64,000 nt of DNA from Pedobacter sp. PACM 27299 (GCF_001412655.1 NZ_CP012996.1:3782001-3846000), one strand, 5' to 3'; counted from the stretch's first letter, positions 9,517-18,928 are shown. A program made the numbers and translations. The notes: generated by a model not told the origin, from the letters alone.

Positions 9517-10005
9517 TTAATTTAAAGTTTCCTTTACTGCTCCACAGGTTAACATCTGCTTTCCATAGTAAGGGTTTTTTATCTCGGCTTTATCAGACAG
9601 CCAATAGCTCTTTTTCATCGGGCAATAGTCGTAATAAATGGACCCGCTGCTCAGCTTTACAGCTTTGGCCAGCTTAAAAATATTGGTCGAAAAATCAGCG
9701 AAATGATCACGTTGATGGGCAATATCTTTAGTATCCGAAATGTGTTCTGCATCTAATGCCAGTTTTTCCTGAAGGCCTGTAAAAACCGTCCTTTCCGATG
9801 GAGTCATTGATTTCGTATCTATGCCTGTCAATGCTTTAGAGAATTCGGTCGCTTTTAATGCCGCTGTTGCAGCATCAGAGTTTACTAACGCATTTTTGAT
9901 GTCATAGTAAGCCGTTAATAAGGATGGTGTTTGGCTGCTTTGAGCAAAACTAGGATTGATCCATGCAGCTGCAATTAAAACAACCGCTAAAAATATCTTT
10001 TTCAT
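9517..10005 (-). CDS. DUF3347 secreted metal-handling protein
   Basis: A 162-residue exported protein with signal peptide (1-21, ending SFAQ) and a DUF3347 domain. A helical region (LLTAYYDIKNALVNSDAATAA) is followed by YYDYCPMKKSYWLSDKAEIKNPYYGKQMLTCG. The CPM and the later TCG give two conserved cysteines, with Met and Tyr nearby. DUF3347 also occurs at the end of CusB-type copper-efflux adaptors and in proteins encoded beside them, and the CPM motif is thought to bind metal. It lies between a His-rich HYC_CC_PP protein and a multicopper oxidase, which supports a periplasmic copper role. It probably shares an operon with them (spacing about 107-110 bases). Confidence 0.88.
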   Translation of the reverse strand: MKKIFLAVVLIAAAWINPSFAQSSQTPSLLTAYYDIKNALVNSDAATAALKATEFSKALTGIDTKSMTPSERTVFTGLQEKLALDAEHISDTKDIAHQRDHFADFSTNIFKLAKAVKLSSGSIYYDYCPMKKSYWLSDKAEIKNPYYGKQMLTCGAVKETLN

Positions 10006-10112
10006 AATGTAATTTTTTAATGTTTATACTTATTCCGGGTCATAGCAAAAGCTATAAGCACGTTTTTTTTTAACCTGACAGTAAATTAGTCAGGTGGAAA
10101 AATCATTAAATC

Positions 10113-10577
10113 TTATATCTGAAAACTTTGAATAATTATACGGATGTCTGAATTAGGCGGTCTTTCTCTATGGTTTACCTCAGCATTTTGATCTAGTTCA
10201 ACAATACTTACAGGAACGAATAGATCATAAGTGTTAGCTGACAGTAACACCACAGGCATCAGCACTGGCAGCTTGCTGATTTCAGGAATTAATTTGCTTT
10301 GAGTCAGCAAATCATTGACTAAAATCTTACAGCAAAGATCTTCATTTGAAAAGCTCAGACCTGATGCAGTATTGGTTTTATGCTCATGACGGTGTTCCTG
10401 ACTTTTTGGATGATATTGCTTATCATGGCCCACATGATGATGCTCCTTCATCTGGGCCGACAGCTCATGAGCCTGGTGATCCTTATGCTGGTTCGCTTCC
10501 ATTCCGAGTGCACAGCCAAAACCCACAAGCGTATTGAGCAGGAATATCACCAATAGAAAGATAGCTTTACTTTTCAT
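10113..10577 (-). CDS. HYC_CC_PP-type His-rich membrane-associated protein
   Basis: A 154-residue protein with an N-terminal hydrophobic segment (IFLLVIFLLNTLVGFGCALG). A His-rich stretch follows (MKEHHHVGHDKQYHPKS, then EHRHEH), then a CC pair (EDLCCKILV) and the C-terminal RPPNSDIRIIIQSF. The order His-rich, CC, PP with an IQSF end is the signature I associate with the Bacteroidota family called HYC_CC_PP, often found beside copper or heavy-metal efflux genes. It is the first gene of the leftward group that continues with DUF3347 and the multicopper oxidase. Metal binding is inferred from composition; no activity is known to me. Confidence 0.82.
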   Translation of the reverse strand: MKSKAIFLLVIFLLNTLVGFGCALGMEANQHKDHQAHELSAQMKEHHHVGHDKQYHPKSQEHRHEHKTNTASGLSFSNEDLCCKILVNDLLTQSKLIPEISKLPVLMPVVLLSANTYDLFVPVSIVELDQNAEVNHRERPPNSDIRIIIQSFQI

Positions 10578-10657
10578 TTCAATACAAATCTAGTATAAAG
10601 GTGCAAAAACACTTTTACACAATTCCGTGTTTTTTTTATATCTCATTGGTAGCTATA

Positions 10658-11623
10658 CTATTGTATCATCGCATACTTTTTAGGTTTATAACCCTTGTGT
10701 TTTTCGAAAATCCTGCTGAAATGGCTTAAGTTCGTAAACCCCATTTGGTACCCCGCTGCTGATACGGAAAGTCCCTCCTCCCTGATCAGGTTTGCAGCTT
10801 CGTTGATTCTTAATACCTGATAATAATTATAGATGCTGCTGCCAAAAATCTGTTTGAATAATTTGTTCAATTTACTTTCACTCATATTTACAGATACAGC
10901 AAGATCCGCCAGCAAAGGCGGTACACTCAAATCAGCCATGATCTTTTCCCTGATCTCGTACATTAACTTGGCATCGGCACTATTGATTGGATAAGTAGTT
11001 GCCTTCTTCCGTTTCAGCAACTCCATAAAAAAAAGATAAATCAATTCTTCAGACTTTAGTCTGAGGAAGAAATCTCCCAGTTGTTCCTTACCCTTCCGTT
11101 CCATTATTTCTTTGGCTGCCGCTTCCATTTCAACTGAAATAATTTCATCATACAAATAGGCTTGATGCCTTGAAAAAATCATTTGTAACACCTCATGGTC
11201 TTCTTCTTTATGCAGCAATTCCTTTAAGAATTCCGCTTGAACAGAAATGATCAGGGCATTAACCGGGCTTCCCGCAGGTACAAAAATTTCCAGATCCATC
11301 TCAGCAGAACAAACTTGTACCGAAGGAATCAATCTCAGCAGCTTTTCTTGATGGCCAGCATACTTCATGATGTTGCGAAAACTGAACGTAATCTCCTGAG
11401 ATGCTATTATAGTGTCAGCCCCTATTCTTTTGAGCAGGAAATCACTTTTTAATTCGTAATGCTGAATTAAAATAGATAAAGGTCCAAGAAAAGCAGTGCG
11501 GATAAAACCATCCCCTACGGCTTCAGGCAGGACAAATAGGCCATCATTTACCTCGCTTTTCAGCGTACTGGCAAAACCTTCCATCAAATCCTGGCCTGAT
11601 CCTGTATATTCTAAAGGCATCAT
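10658..11623 (-). CDS. AraC-family transcriptional regulator
   Basis: A 321-residue regulator. The C-terminal 100 residues hold the two helix-turn-helix motifs of the AraC family (LADLAVSVNMSESKLNKLFKQ, then GLSVSAAGYQMGFTNLSHFSRIF) and the canonical end HKGYKPKKY. The N-terminal 200 residues are a ligand or dimerisation region without a recognisable cupin motif. It is transcribed divergently from the TetX-like monooxygenase at 11744, about 120 bases apart, so it probably controls that gene. The effector is unknown. Confidence 0.92.
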   Translation of the reverse strand: MMPLEYTGSGQDLMEGFASTLKSEVNDGLFVLPEAVGDGFIRTAFLGPLSILIQHYELKSDFLLKRIGADTIIASQEITFSFRNIMKYAGHQEKLLRLIPSVQVCSAEMDLEIFVPAGSPVNALIISVQAEFLKELLHKEEDHEVLQMIFSRHQAYLYDEIISVEMEAAAKEIMERKGKEQLGDFFLRLKSEELIYLFFMELLKRKKATTYPINSADAKLMYEIREKIMADLSVPPLLADLAVSVNMSESKLNKLFKQIFGSSIYNYYQVLRINEAANLIREEGLSVSAAGYQMGFTNLSHFSRIFEKHKGYKPKKYAMIQ

Positions 11624-11743
11624 TGAATTCTAGATAAAAATACAATATAGGACTATTTTTAAAGTATTACAGGCTATTTTCAACCTATTACAATCCACAC
11701 CTTTGTCTTACAAATTTTGATTTACCTATTTATTTAAGAAAAC

Positions 11744-12895
11744 ATGAAAACAACATTAATAAAGGATAAAAGAATTGCGATCATCGGGGCTGGTCCCGTA
11801 GGATTGGTCACCGCAAGACTCTTACAGATGCGTGGTGCTCAGGTGACCGTTTACGAGCGAGATAAAAACAAAGATACCCGCATCAGTGGCGGAACCTTAG
11901 ATCTACACCATGATAGTGGTCAGCTCGCACTGAAAGAAGCAGGTTTACTGGAATCTTACTTCAGCAATTCCAGGGCAGTTTCAGAGCGTCGATATGACCA
12001 GTTTGGCGAATTGCGTGAGGAAGAACTTCCCAGCCCGGCCACAAAATTTATGCGTCCTGAAATAGACCGCAGAGATCTGCGAAAAATCGTTCTGGATGTA
12101 CTTCATCCACACACCGTCATCTGGAATAAACAATTTAGCGGAATCAGCAGCTTAAAAGATGGCTATGAACTATCCTTTAAAGATGGAAGTACCATTACCG
12201 CAGACCTGGTTATTGCAGCAGATGGAGGGAATTCCAAGTTACGTTCCAGCCTCACCGATGTGATTAAAGTATACACCGGGATCACGATCATTCAGGGAGA
12301 TATCCAAGCGTCTGAAACCTTAGCCGCAGTCATCAATACCATGACAAATAAAGGAAACCTGATGGCTTTGGCTGAGGAAAAAATGATCTTTGTCCAAACC
12401 CGAAGAAATGGGAGTTTGAACTATTACATTTCCTTCCGTCAACCAGAAAATTGGCTAGAAAACACAGGATTGGACCTTAAAAACCTCCCGGAAATGGCTG
12501 CTTATCTGCATGATGTTTTTCGGAACTGGCATCCGGCATACCATCAGCTTTTTAAAGCGAGCAATGAATATCAAGTCTTGCCAATGTACACTTTACCAGT
12601 TGAAAAAGCCTGGGATCGTTTTGAACCCATTGCATTAGTAGGCGATGCCGCACACCTCATGCCTCCTTTTGCCGGAGTGGGCGTCAACATTGGATTATTG
12701 GATGCACTGAACCTGGTGAATAACCTGACCAGCGAAAAATTTCCGACCATAGCCGCAGCCATCCAGGATTATGCATCCAAAATGTTTATCTATGCCGCAG
12801 CTGCGCAGGCCGATACGCTGGAAGCAGAAACCGGCATCCATCATTCCGACGCTATTAATCAGAATAAACCAACTGGCCGGAACAAGGAATATTAA
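11744..12895 (+). CDS. TetX-like FAD-dependent monooxygenase
   Basis: Class A flavin monooxygenase of 383 residues. It shows the FAD dinucleotide motif (AIIGAGPVGLVTARLL, about 12-27), the ISGGTLDLH segment, PEIDRRDLR with the arginine that contacts FAD, and the second FAD motif LVGDAAHLMPPFAGVGVN. Overall order and spacing follow the tetracycline-inactivating TetX group closely. The Gln in IIQGDI corresponds to TetX Gln192. The TetX loop NGALHFGISF, carrying His234 and Gly236, reads NGSLNYYISF here, so two tetracycline contacts are replaced by Asn and Tyr. The substrate is probably different. An AraC regulator is divergent upstream. Confidence 0.9.
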   Translation: MKTTLIKDKRIAIIGAGPVGLVTARLLQMRGAQVTVYERDKNKDTRISGGTLDLHHDSGQLALKEAGLLESYFSNSRAVSERRYDQFGELREEELPSPATKFMRPEIDRRDLRKIVLDVLHPHTVIWNKQFSGISSLKDGYELSFKDGSTITADLVIAADGGNSKLRSSLTDVIKVYTGITIIQGDIQASETLAAVINTMTNKGNLMALAEEKMIFVQTRRNGSLNYYISFRQPENWLENTGLDLKNLPEMAAYLHDVFRNWHPAYHQLFKASNEYQVLPMYTLPVEKAWDRFEPIALVGDAAHLMPPFAGVGVNIGLLDALNLVNNLTSEKFPTIAAAIQDYASKMFIYAAAAQADTLEAETGIHHSDAINQNKPTGRNKEY

Positions 12896-12974
12896 CAAGC
12901 CGACGAAAGCGCGTTTCGAAGCAAATGAGTCTACAGAAGCCCTTTAAACCTAGATAAAAGCGTTTTTTTGACAG

Positions 12975-14789
12975 TTATTCCGTAGTTAATGATTTAACTA
13001 TTTTCACTGCGTTTTCATTTCCCGGCTCAAGTTTTAAAGCTTTTTTATAATTCTCCAGCGCCAGGGATTTATCGCCATTTGCAAGATAAGCCTCACCAAG
13101 ACTATCAAATACATCTCCAACTTCTGGATACAGCAAAGTATTTATCAGGAAAATATCTATAGCTTTTTTATACATTTTGGCATGTAATAACTGATAGCCC
13201 TGTTGGTTGATATAAGATACACTGAGTATACCATGATCAGGATGATCAATTTTCCCCTTTTTAAAAGCGGCTAAGCCCTCCTCAAAGCGTCCCTCCAGGA
13301 CCAAACTATAAGGAGTACGGGCTTCATCTGTCATTTTTGGGTTATCGTAGCGAATTGGATCGTTTAACATCGAGTAAACGATATACATTTTCTGGTCTGT
13401 TGGATTGGTCAGAAACTTTAATTTTCGCTCCCAGCCATTCTGCACATAAGTATCTGCTGCTACTTTAAACAATTCAGCAGGTTCTTCCGCATTGTTTTGG
13501 AGGAATAGTCTCCCTTGCTGTTCGTAAACTTTTGTCTGACCATAAGTATCCGTCTGATAAAGGCCTACCGCTTTGTGGAAATCCGCCGCATTTAAGCCTA
13601 ATTTTTTATAGATTGGAAATTGAAAATCCGGCCAGTTATAAGTCGTCGCAACTGCACGGATGAGTTCATTAATCAATTGCGGCTGATTTCCATTGCTGAG
13701 GATGGCTACCCCATCGCCATTTTTAGTATTTGCGAAAATCTGACTCGAAAAACCTTCATTCCAGCCGCCATGATTAAAATACTGCGTCTCATTCCTTTTT
13801 TCCAGAAATAACCCCAGCCCTTCAAAAGGTTCAATAAAAGGACTAACCATTTTCTGCGCCATCGTTTGTGAAATCACTTGATGGCTATCGCCCTTTAAAG
13901 TAGCCTGCAAATCGATTATAAATTTCGCAAGATCTGTTGCGGTCGTCCAGAGTCCGGCAGGAGCCATTTCAGGATAAGTATGTCTTTTACCTGGAACTTC
14001 TGAATGATTGGGTAAGTAACCGGTTGCCGCAAATTTCAATTGTGCGGCGGATAAAGGCTGGTCATAAGTACTGTTTTTCATGTCCAGCGGACCGAGCACA
14101 AGTACTTTCATCAAGTCAGGATAAGACTTTCCTTCGATATCGATCAGCATTTGCTGTATCACACAATAGCCGCCACCTGAATATCGTAAAGCTCCACCAG
14201 GTGTTTTATCCACTCGGATTGCTGGAGAGTTTGCTGGTTTTTCACCATTGAGCACCTGAATAAGTGTAGGAATGGATTCGCCAGCCACATATCCTCTAAA
14301 CCCACCAACAGTAACTCCGCCGCTATGGCTTAATAAATGTTTCAGGTTTACCTTTTTTGTATTAGTAAATTCATTATCAGGAAGCTTCCAGGATTTAAGG
14401 TAGCTATTTACATTCTCCTCCGCATTGATTTTACCCCTTTCCACTTCCTTTAGTGCAGCATAAGCACTTACCGGTTTACTGATAGAAGCTGCCTGAAAAA
14501 GCGTCTCACTGGTTACGGGCTGTTTACTCGTTTTATCTGTGATGCCGTAGTTTTTAACATAGGCAATTTTCGAATTTTTGATCACCGCAATCGTCAGCCC
14601 GGGAACTCCGTAATGTTTCATTCTGGATTCAATCGTCCAAACGGAATCTCCTTCAAAACGAAGCACAGGAATTAATCCCGACTCCACTTTTTTGATCATT
14701 GCCTGTGTATCGCTGCCAGATTGGGCAAACAGCTGCTGACTACTCAAAGAAGCGATCAGCAATAAAGGAAGTAAGGGTGAGAATTTCAT
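12975..14789 (-). CDS. Beta-lactamase-family serine hydrolase with C-terminal TPRs
   Basis: Secreted 604-residue protein with a class C beta-lactamase/DD-peptidase fold. A signal peptide (1-22) is followed by the catalytic S-x-x-K (SISKPVSAYA, about 98). The tyrosine motif follows at RYSGGGYCV, and the third motif is HGG (FNHGGWNEGF). The region after about 400 is a beta domain of unknown role. The last 100 residues form tetratricopeptide-like repeats (DSLGEAYLANGDKSLALENYKKAL, split across helices). Such proteins are usually esterases or D-aminopeptidases rather than true beta-lactamases. It is monocistronic as far as can be seen. Confidence 0.9.
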   Translation of the reverse strand: MKFSPLLPLLLIASLSSQQLFAQSGSDTQAMIKKVESGLIPVLRFEGDSVWTIESRMKHYGVPGLTIAVIKNSKIAYVKNYGITDKTSKQPVTSETLFQAASISKPVSAYAALKEVERGKINAEENVNSYLKSWKLPDNEFTNTKKVNLKHLLSHSGGVTVGGFRGYVAGESIPTLIQVLNGEKPANSPAIRVDKTPGGALRYSGGGYCVIQQMLIDIEGKSYPDLMKVLVLGPLDMKNSTYDQPLSAAQLKFAATGYLPNHSEVPGKRHTYPEMAPAGLWTTATDLAKFIIDLQATLKGDSHQVISQTMAQKMVSPFIEPFEGLGLFLEKRNETQYFNHGGWNEGFSSQIFANTKNGDGVAILSNGNQPQLINELIRAVATTYNWPDFQFPIYKKLGLNAADFHKAVGLYQTDTYGQTKVYEQQGRLFLQNNAEEPAELFKVAADTYVQNGWERKLKFLTNPTDQKMYIVYSMLNDPIRYDNPKMTDEARTPYSLVLEGRFEEGLAAFKKGKIDHPDHGILSVSYINQQGYQLLHAKMYKKAIDIFLINTLLYPEVGDVFDSLGEAYLANGDKSLALENYKKALKLEPGNENAVKIVKSLTTE

Positions 14790-14851
14790 ATTGCTCTTTT
14801 TCTAAAGACATCAAAACCTAGTCAATAGTTACAAAATTCAGAGCATAATTA

Positions 14852-14900
14852 TGATTTCCTTCACCGCTCTTTTCTAAACAGCCTACGATGAAGGAAATCA
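14852..14900. repeat. 12-bp perfect inverted repeat
   Basis: Arms TGATTTCCTTCA and TGAAGGAAATCA, separated by 25 bases, lie between the hydrolase start at 14789 and the GH123-like stop at 14937. There is no clear U-tract in either direction, so an operator for the hydrolase or a weak terminator for the upstream gene are both possible. Confidence 0.4.
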
Positions 14901-14936
14901 CAATTCATTAATTGACAGTTATTGCTGCAAGCTGAA

Positions 14937-16670
14937 TTATTGATTCAGCAGTGGTTTTACTTTTTTCAGCTGGTCATCAGCTGTGGTCTTCGACAATGAT
15001 TTGATGTCGAAAATCTCGAGAGCCTTATTCAGCTCATTTAGCTGTTTAGTTTGCTTATTTTTAGCATAAGATGCTCTCAAATACTTGATTTTTTCAAAAT
15101 CCTGACCTCCTTCAACAAGTTTTTCAAACCTGATAGAACTCAGCGGACCTGGATAAACCATATAGGTATCACCAGCTGGCCAGGTGATAAAACGGCTGTC
15201 TTTCAGTGGATTTTTTGTCCAGCTGTTATAAGCCCAGCGTAAGTATCCTTCCATATTTTTACTTGCAGTATACCAGCCGATCCAAACGCCTTCTGCTGGT
15301 GAAGAGAAAGTAAAACCATTTGGATAAGGCTCTGTGCAGCAGGTATACCAGGTGCTCAGCTGACCTTTTTCCTTACGTTTTGCCAAAGTAGCTGCCGGGA
15401 ACTCCCATCTTGAAGCAATACAATACACATCAATGTCCTGCTCTATTTCTGGATGATAATCTCCAGCCAATGCAATTTTCCAGTTTTTATCCGTCTCTTT
15501 TAGTAATTTGATGACAGATTTCATGGCCTCCATTGGTCTTTCGTCCATGGCAATATAAGTTTTGCTGAACCATTCTTTTTGTTTCAGGTGCTGTGTGAAG
15601 TCCAGCAGCATCGTCTTCCAAAAAGCATTATAAGCAGGCGTACCAATTGCCTCTGTAAATAACGCTTCTTTTTGCGCAGCTTCATCGTAATAAGTGAAAG
15701 CGATTTTCCAAGGCACCATACTGTAACAGTTGATGCGTTCCGTAATGCCGCAATCCATTACAAAAGATATATATTTATCAAATAAACTGTAGTCATATTT
15801 CCAGGTACCATCCTTTTTCTTGGTCCATTTTACTAAACTCGGATAGTCGTCATAAGTTTGATGCCCCCAAGGTTCATTTACAATACTTGCAGTAATTGTT
15901 TTTTGACCTGCATCGGCCAGCATCGTGTAGTAATCTTTCATCAATGAAAAATGTTCAGGGCTCCAAAGCTTCGCATTGTGCACGCGGGCTATAGCCGCTG
16001 GATGCTGCCATAAATCTAAATCATATTGCCATTTATTAGGCGCTGGCAATGTCTTGTCCAATACCTGAACCGTTACAGCTAAAGCATATTCCTTATCCCC
16101 TTTTACCTTAATAATGCCTTTATAATTGCCAGGAATGGTGTTGGCTGGTACTTTGATGCTCAACCAGATTGGCTGAGTCGTATGATTCTTCAGTAATACT
16201 GATTTAGTTTTTGTGTCGATGGCATCAGCTACATAAGAAGAATCGAAATCCTGTGGTTTTCGGTGGCCGCATCCATTTCTAAATTCATCAGTGATGACAT
16301 AGTCCAGAAAGCCAGCCGTTATATTTTCTTTTTTAATCGCATGCCCTTGTGCATCTTTAAGGTCATTCAGCTGTACGCTGATATTGTTCAAACTTTTGTT
16401 TGCCCATACCAATACTTGTGTATGTATCTTTTCACCTTTCCAGGCTTTTGCTAACCAGACTTTTTCCAGCGTCACTTTTGGTGGCAATTCTCTTGCAAAA
16501 CGCACATTAGAGGAGGCAAAACTTACATTTAACCCATTAGGTACTTTAGCCCAATCCGCCTGAAGAATTTTAGGATTTATCAAGGGCTTTTTTTGCAGCG
16601 CTAAGCTTGCATCCTGAGCCTTAATATTTAAGCAAAAGAAGGATAGACTAATAAAAAATAGCTTTTTCAT
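14937..16670 (-). CDS. GH123-like glycoside hydrolase (DUF4091 type)
   Basis: Secreted 577-residue protein with signal peptide (1-18, ending NIKAQ), an N-terminal beta-sandwich (about 30-210) and a TIM-barrel-like catalytic part. The segment IAMDERPMEAM near residue 373 carries the adjacent Asp-Glu pair. In GH123 N-acetyl-beta-galactosaminidases that pair serves substrate-assisted catalysis. The downstream WYTCCTEPYPN and GYLRWAYNSW blocks fit DUF4091 proteins. The substrate is probably a beta-linked N-acetylhexosamine, inferred from the family only. It is not linked to a SusC/SusD pair here. Confidence 0.82.
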   Translation of the reverse strand: MKKLFFISLSFFCLNIKAQDASLALQKKPLINPKILQADWAKVPNGLNVSFASSNVRFARELPPKVTLEKVWLAKAWKGEKIHTQVLVWANKSLNNISVQLNDLKDAQGHAIKKENITAGFLDYVITDEFRNGCGHRKPQDFDSSYVADAIDTKTKSVLLKNHTTQPIWLSIKVPANTIPGNYKGIIKVKGDKEYALAVTVQVLDKTLPAPNKWQYDLDLWQHPAAIARVHNAKLWSPEHFSLMKDYYTMLADAGQKTITASIVNEPWGHQTYDDYPSLVKWTKKKDGTWKYDYSLFDKYISFVMDCGITERINCYSMVPWKIAFTYYDEAAQKEALFTEAIGTPAYNAFWKTMLLDFTQHLKQKEWFSKTYIAMDERPMEAMKSVIKLLKETDKNWKIALAGDYHPEIEQDIDVYCIASRWEFPAATLAKRKEKGQLSTWYTCCTEPYPNGFTFSSPAEGVWIGWYTASKNMEGYLRWAYNSWTKNPLKDSRFITWPAGDTYMVYPGPLSSIRFEKLVEGGQDFEKIKYLRASYAKNKQTKQLNELNKALEIFDIKSLSKTTADDQLKKVKPLLNQ

Positions 16671-16766
16671 AAGTCTAAGTTAGCCAATTAGGGAAGAAGG
16701 AAAAATGGCTACTGTATCAGGACTGTTACGCAAGCGTTTGTTTAAATGTAACAATATGGATAGGTT

Positions 16767-17921
16767 TCATGCGGACACCAATTTAGACTTCAACATGATT
16801 GCTGCTTTTGTATATCCTCCCTCAGATCCATCTACAAAATGGACATGACCTTCTTCCAGATCACGCACATAGCAAGACATGACGGCGTCATTACTAATGT
16901 GGATGCCATATTTAACCTCTCCCTTCTTTTCTAATTCCTCCAAAGCGCTCAATAATTTTAATCTTTGTCTGTCATCCCCGGAAATCACGGTATTTATCTT
17001 CCCATCGATGACCAGTGTATCAGACATCTCCACCAATCGATTCAGGTAATTCTTGCCTGGTGTGGTATAAAAATAAATGTAACCATAGAGATTGGTCAGC
17101 CAGGTACGGACCAGTTCAACGAAATTCAGCGCTCCAACTCTTCCCCGCAGCTCCAGACGCAGGCGGTTAAAAGTGGTTTTGAGCTTGAGTTTTGCTACTG
17201 AAATTGGCTGCCGCTGCCGCGGTTCCCCATAAATATCATCCAGCAGTTTAAACACTTTACTGAATACGGCAGACTGCTCATGACCATTGTCGGCAAACAC
17301 TAAAAGGGTGACCACCTCCGTACTATTTTCAGGAGGTCCGATTTTATCCCATCGGCACTGCATTCCAGTAAGATCCAATTCGGCTGCTACATCCGCTAAC
17401 TGGCCAAACAAATAATCTTCGGCTTTGATCAGTCGTTCTGCATAATTCAACCCTGTTCCCAATACTACAGGTATGGAAAATGAACTCGAAATATTGAATT
17501 TACTGATCCGAAGTTCGTGTCCCTGGTTATAAACCTGCTGCACAGGAACTGTACCCACACGGAGCTGAAGGCCAAAGTTAAGCAGCACATTTTCTTTATA
17601 CCGCAGCAGCAAATTCATTAGCGCAGGCAATACTGAGGGAGGAACGATAAATGTGGCCCCATCTCCTCCGAAAAAAAAAGGGACTGTCATTCCTGTTTTG
17701 AAAACAAAATTCAACACGGTGACAATGCTGCCGGTAGCTAGAAAATTAACAGTTTCATGCTTTCCCTCCTGTATCGCTTTAGTAGATCCCTTAATGTCGC
17801 TAATGATCACATGCCAGTCCTCAGGCACATGCTCAAAAAGGCTGGTATTTTTCAGCAGTTCAGGCAGAGACAGTTTATGCGCTGGTAAATGATGATAAAA
17901 TAAGTCGCTGGTTCCCTGCAT
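16767..17921 (-). CDS. DUF3095 protein (cyclase-like fold)
   Basis: A 384-residue cytoplasmic protein of the DUF3095 family. The N-terminal half contains VIISDIKGSTKAIQEG (about 39-54) and FFFGGDGATFIVPP (about 82-95). These resemble the two metal-binding aspartate segments of class III nucleotide cyclases, which is why the family is sometimes described as cyclase-like. The C-terminal half includes the YGIHISNDAVMSCYV segment and ends in a conserved GGYTKAA motif. No signal peptide or membrane segment. Whether it makes a cyclic nucleotide is unknown. It is separated from the upstream phosphodiesterase gene by a strong hairpin terminator. Confidence 0.85.
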   Translation of the reverse strand: MQGTSDLFYHHLPAHKLSLPELLKNTSLFEHVPEDWHVIISDIKGSTKAIQEGKHETVNFLATGSIVTVLNFVFKTGMTVPFFFGGDGATFIVPPSVLPALMNLLLRYKENVLLNFGLQLRVGTVPVQQVYNQGHELRISKFNISSSFSIPVVLGTGLNYAERLIKAEDYLFGQLADVAAELDLTGMQCRWDKIGPPENSTEVVTLLVFADNGHEQSAVFSKVFKLLDDIYGEPRQRQPISVAKLKLKTTFNRLRLELRGRVGALNFVELVRTWLTNLYGYIYFYTTPGKNYLNRLVEMSDTLVIDGKINTVISGDDRQRLKLLSALEELEKKGEVKYGIHISNDAVMSCYVRDLEEGHVHFVDGSEGGYTKAAIMLKSKLVSA

Positions 17922-18012
17922 ACGAAAAACAATAAAGGTTCATTGAAACTACAACAAATCCTGGATAAAACAAATACCTAGAAAAGTACCTGCCTTAATC
18001 AGAAAACAAGGA

Positions 18013-18054
18013 TAAAACAACAGCTTCTTCTGGTCAGAAGAAGCTGTTGTTTTA
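18013..18054 (-). terminator. Near-perfect hairpin terminator
   Basis: A 42-base palindrome interrupted only by its two central bases. The arms contain CAGCTTCTTCTG and CAGAAGAAGCTG, flanked by AAAACAA and TTGTTTT. It follows the leftward phosphodiesterase gene by about 30 bases and can act in both directions. It closes the sigma-SusC-SusD-phosphatase-phosphodiesterase unit. Confidence 0.85.
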
Positions 18055-18082
18055 CCGCTATAAAAATGAAGAAATGCCTGAC

Positions 18083-18928
18083 TTAACGTTCTGAAACTTT
18101 TAGTCCATTACGCAGGTCATTCGTTTTCAGGTATTGAATCAGCGCTGCCGGGTGATCCGTTTGTACCCCCTGAACCCCTTTCTCCATGGCTGCTTTCCAT
18201 TTTATCGGATCTTCGTCTGCCATCTGCACATCCAAAAAGATCGACAATCCCTTTTCCCTCATTGCAGCTACAAGTGCTGCGTTGGGAATATTATCGGTCG
18301 CTTCTAAAGGCATTTTCTTAAGTACAGCGATCAGCTCCTCATTAGTTTTGATGCTTTTTGGCAAGCCAGACATTAATGGCATCTGTGGCGCCAATTCGCG
18401 CCAGGATTTATAATCTTCCATTTTGTTGATATAAACCAATACTTGTTTGTCCATACCAGCAGCCTGAATTTCCTGGTAGGCCTTTAAGACATCAGCCGCT
18501 TTAAAATCCAGGTAAATGTGAATTCGGTTCTTACAGGTTTTTAAGGCCTCCATAAAGCTTGGCACACGATACTTCTTGCCATCCCTGGCATTCAAACTTA
18601 GTTTTTGAACTTCATCCAGGTTTAAATCCTGAATTCTGCCTTTTCCATTGGTCGTCCCATCTACAGTTTCATTGTGGAGTAAAACCAAATGACCATCACG
18701 GGTGGTACGTAGGTCTATTTCCACGTAATCAGCGCCAAGTTCAATAGCTTCCTCAATGGAGACAATGCTATTTTCAGGTTTTACCAAATGGCTTCCCCGA
18801 TGGACGATCACGATAAAGCCATTTTTAGATTTGGGCAGCGGCGCTAATGTCCGCTGTCCAAATGAAATAGAAATGAAGCCCATCAAGATCAGTGTGAAAA
18901 AACTTGTTTTTCTATTCATGATCATCAT
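18083..18928 (-). CDS. Secreted glycerophosphodiester phosphodiesterase
   Basis: Exported GDPD-family enzyme of about 278-281 residues, hydrolysing glycerophosphodiesters to glycerol-3-phosphate and an alcohol. After the signal peptide come VHRGSHLVKPENSI (catalytic HR and the E-N metal segment), YVEIDLRTTRDGHLVLLHNETVDG (metal-binding E/D and second catalytic His, split over two strands) and the late VQGVQTDHPAAL. All hallmark GDPD residues are present. The start is ambiguous among ATGs at codons 1, 2 and 4; codon 4 (18919) gives the most compact signal peptide. It lies 50 bases after a purple acid phosphatase gene in the same unit, suggesting sequential release of phosphate from phospholipid head groups. 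Confidence 0.93.
   Translation of the reverse strand: MMIMNRKTSFFTLILMGFISISFGQRTLAPLPKSKNGFIVIVHRGSHLVKPENSIVSIEEAIELGADYVEIDLRTTRDGHLVLLHNETVDGTTNGKGRIQDLNLDEVQKLSLNARDGKKYRVPSFMEALKTCKNRIHIYLDFKAADVLKAYQEIQAAGMDKQVLVYINKMEDYKSWRELAPQMPLMSGLPKSIKTNEELIAVLKKMPLEATDNIPNAALVAAMREKGLSIFLDVQMADEDPIKWKAAMEKGVQGVQTDHPAALIQYLKTNDLRNGLKVSER

Noticed and set aside
12975..14789. Reading the serine hydrolase as a true beta-lactamase resistance gene
   Set aside because: It has the general S-x-x-K/Tyr/HGG set but extra beta and TPR domains, as in esterases and peptidases; sequence gives no support for antibiotic hydrolysis.
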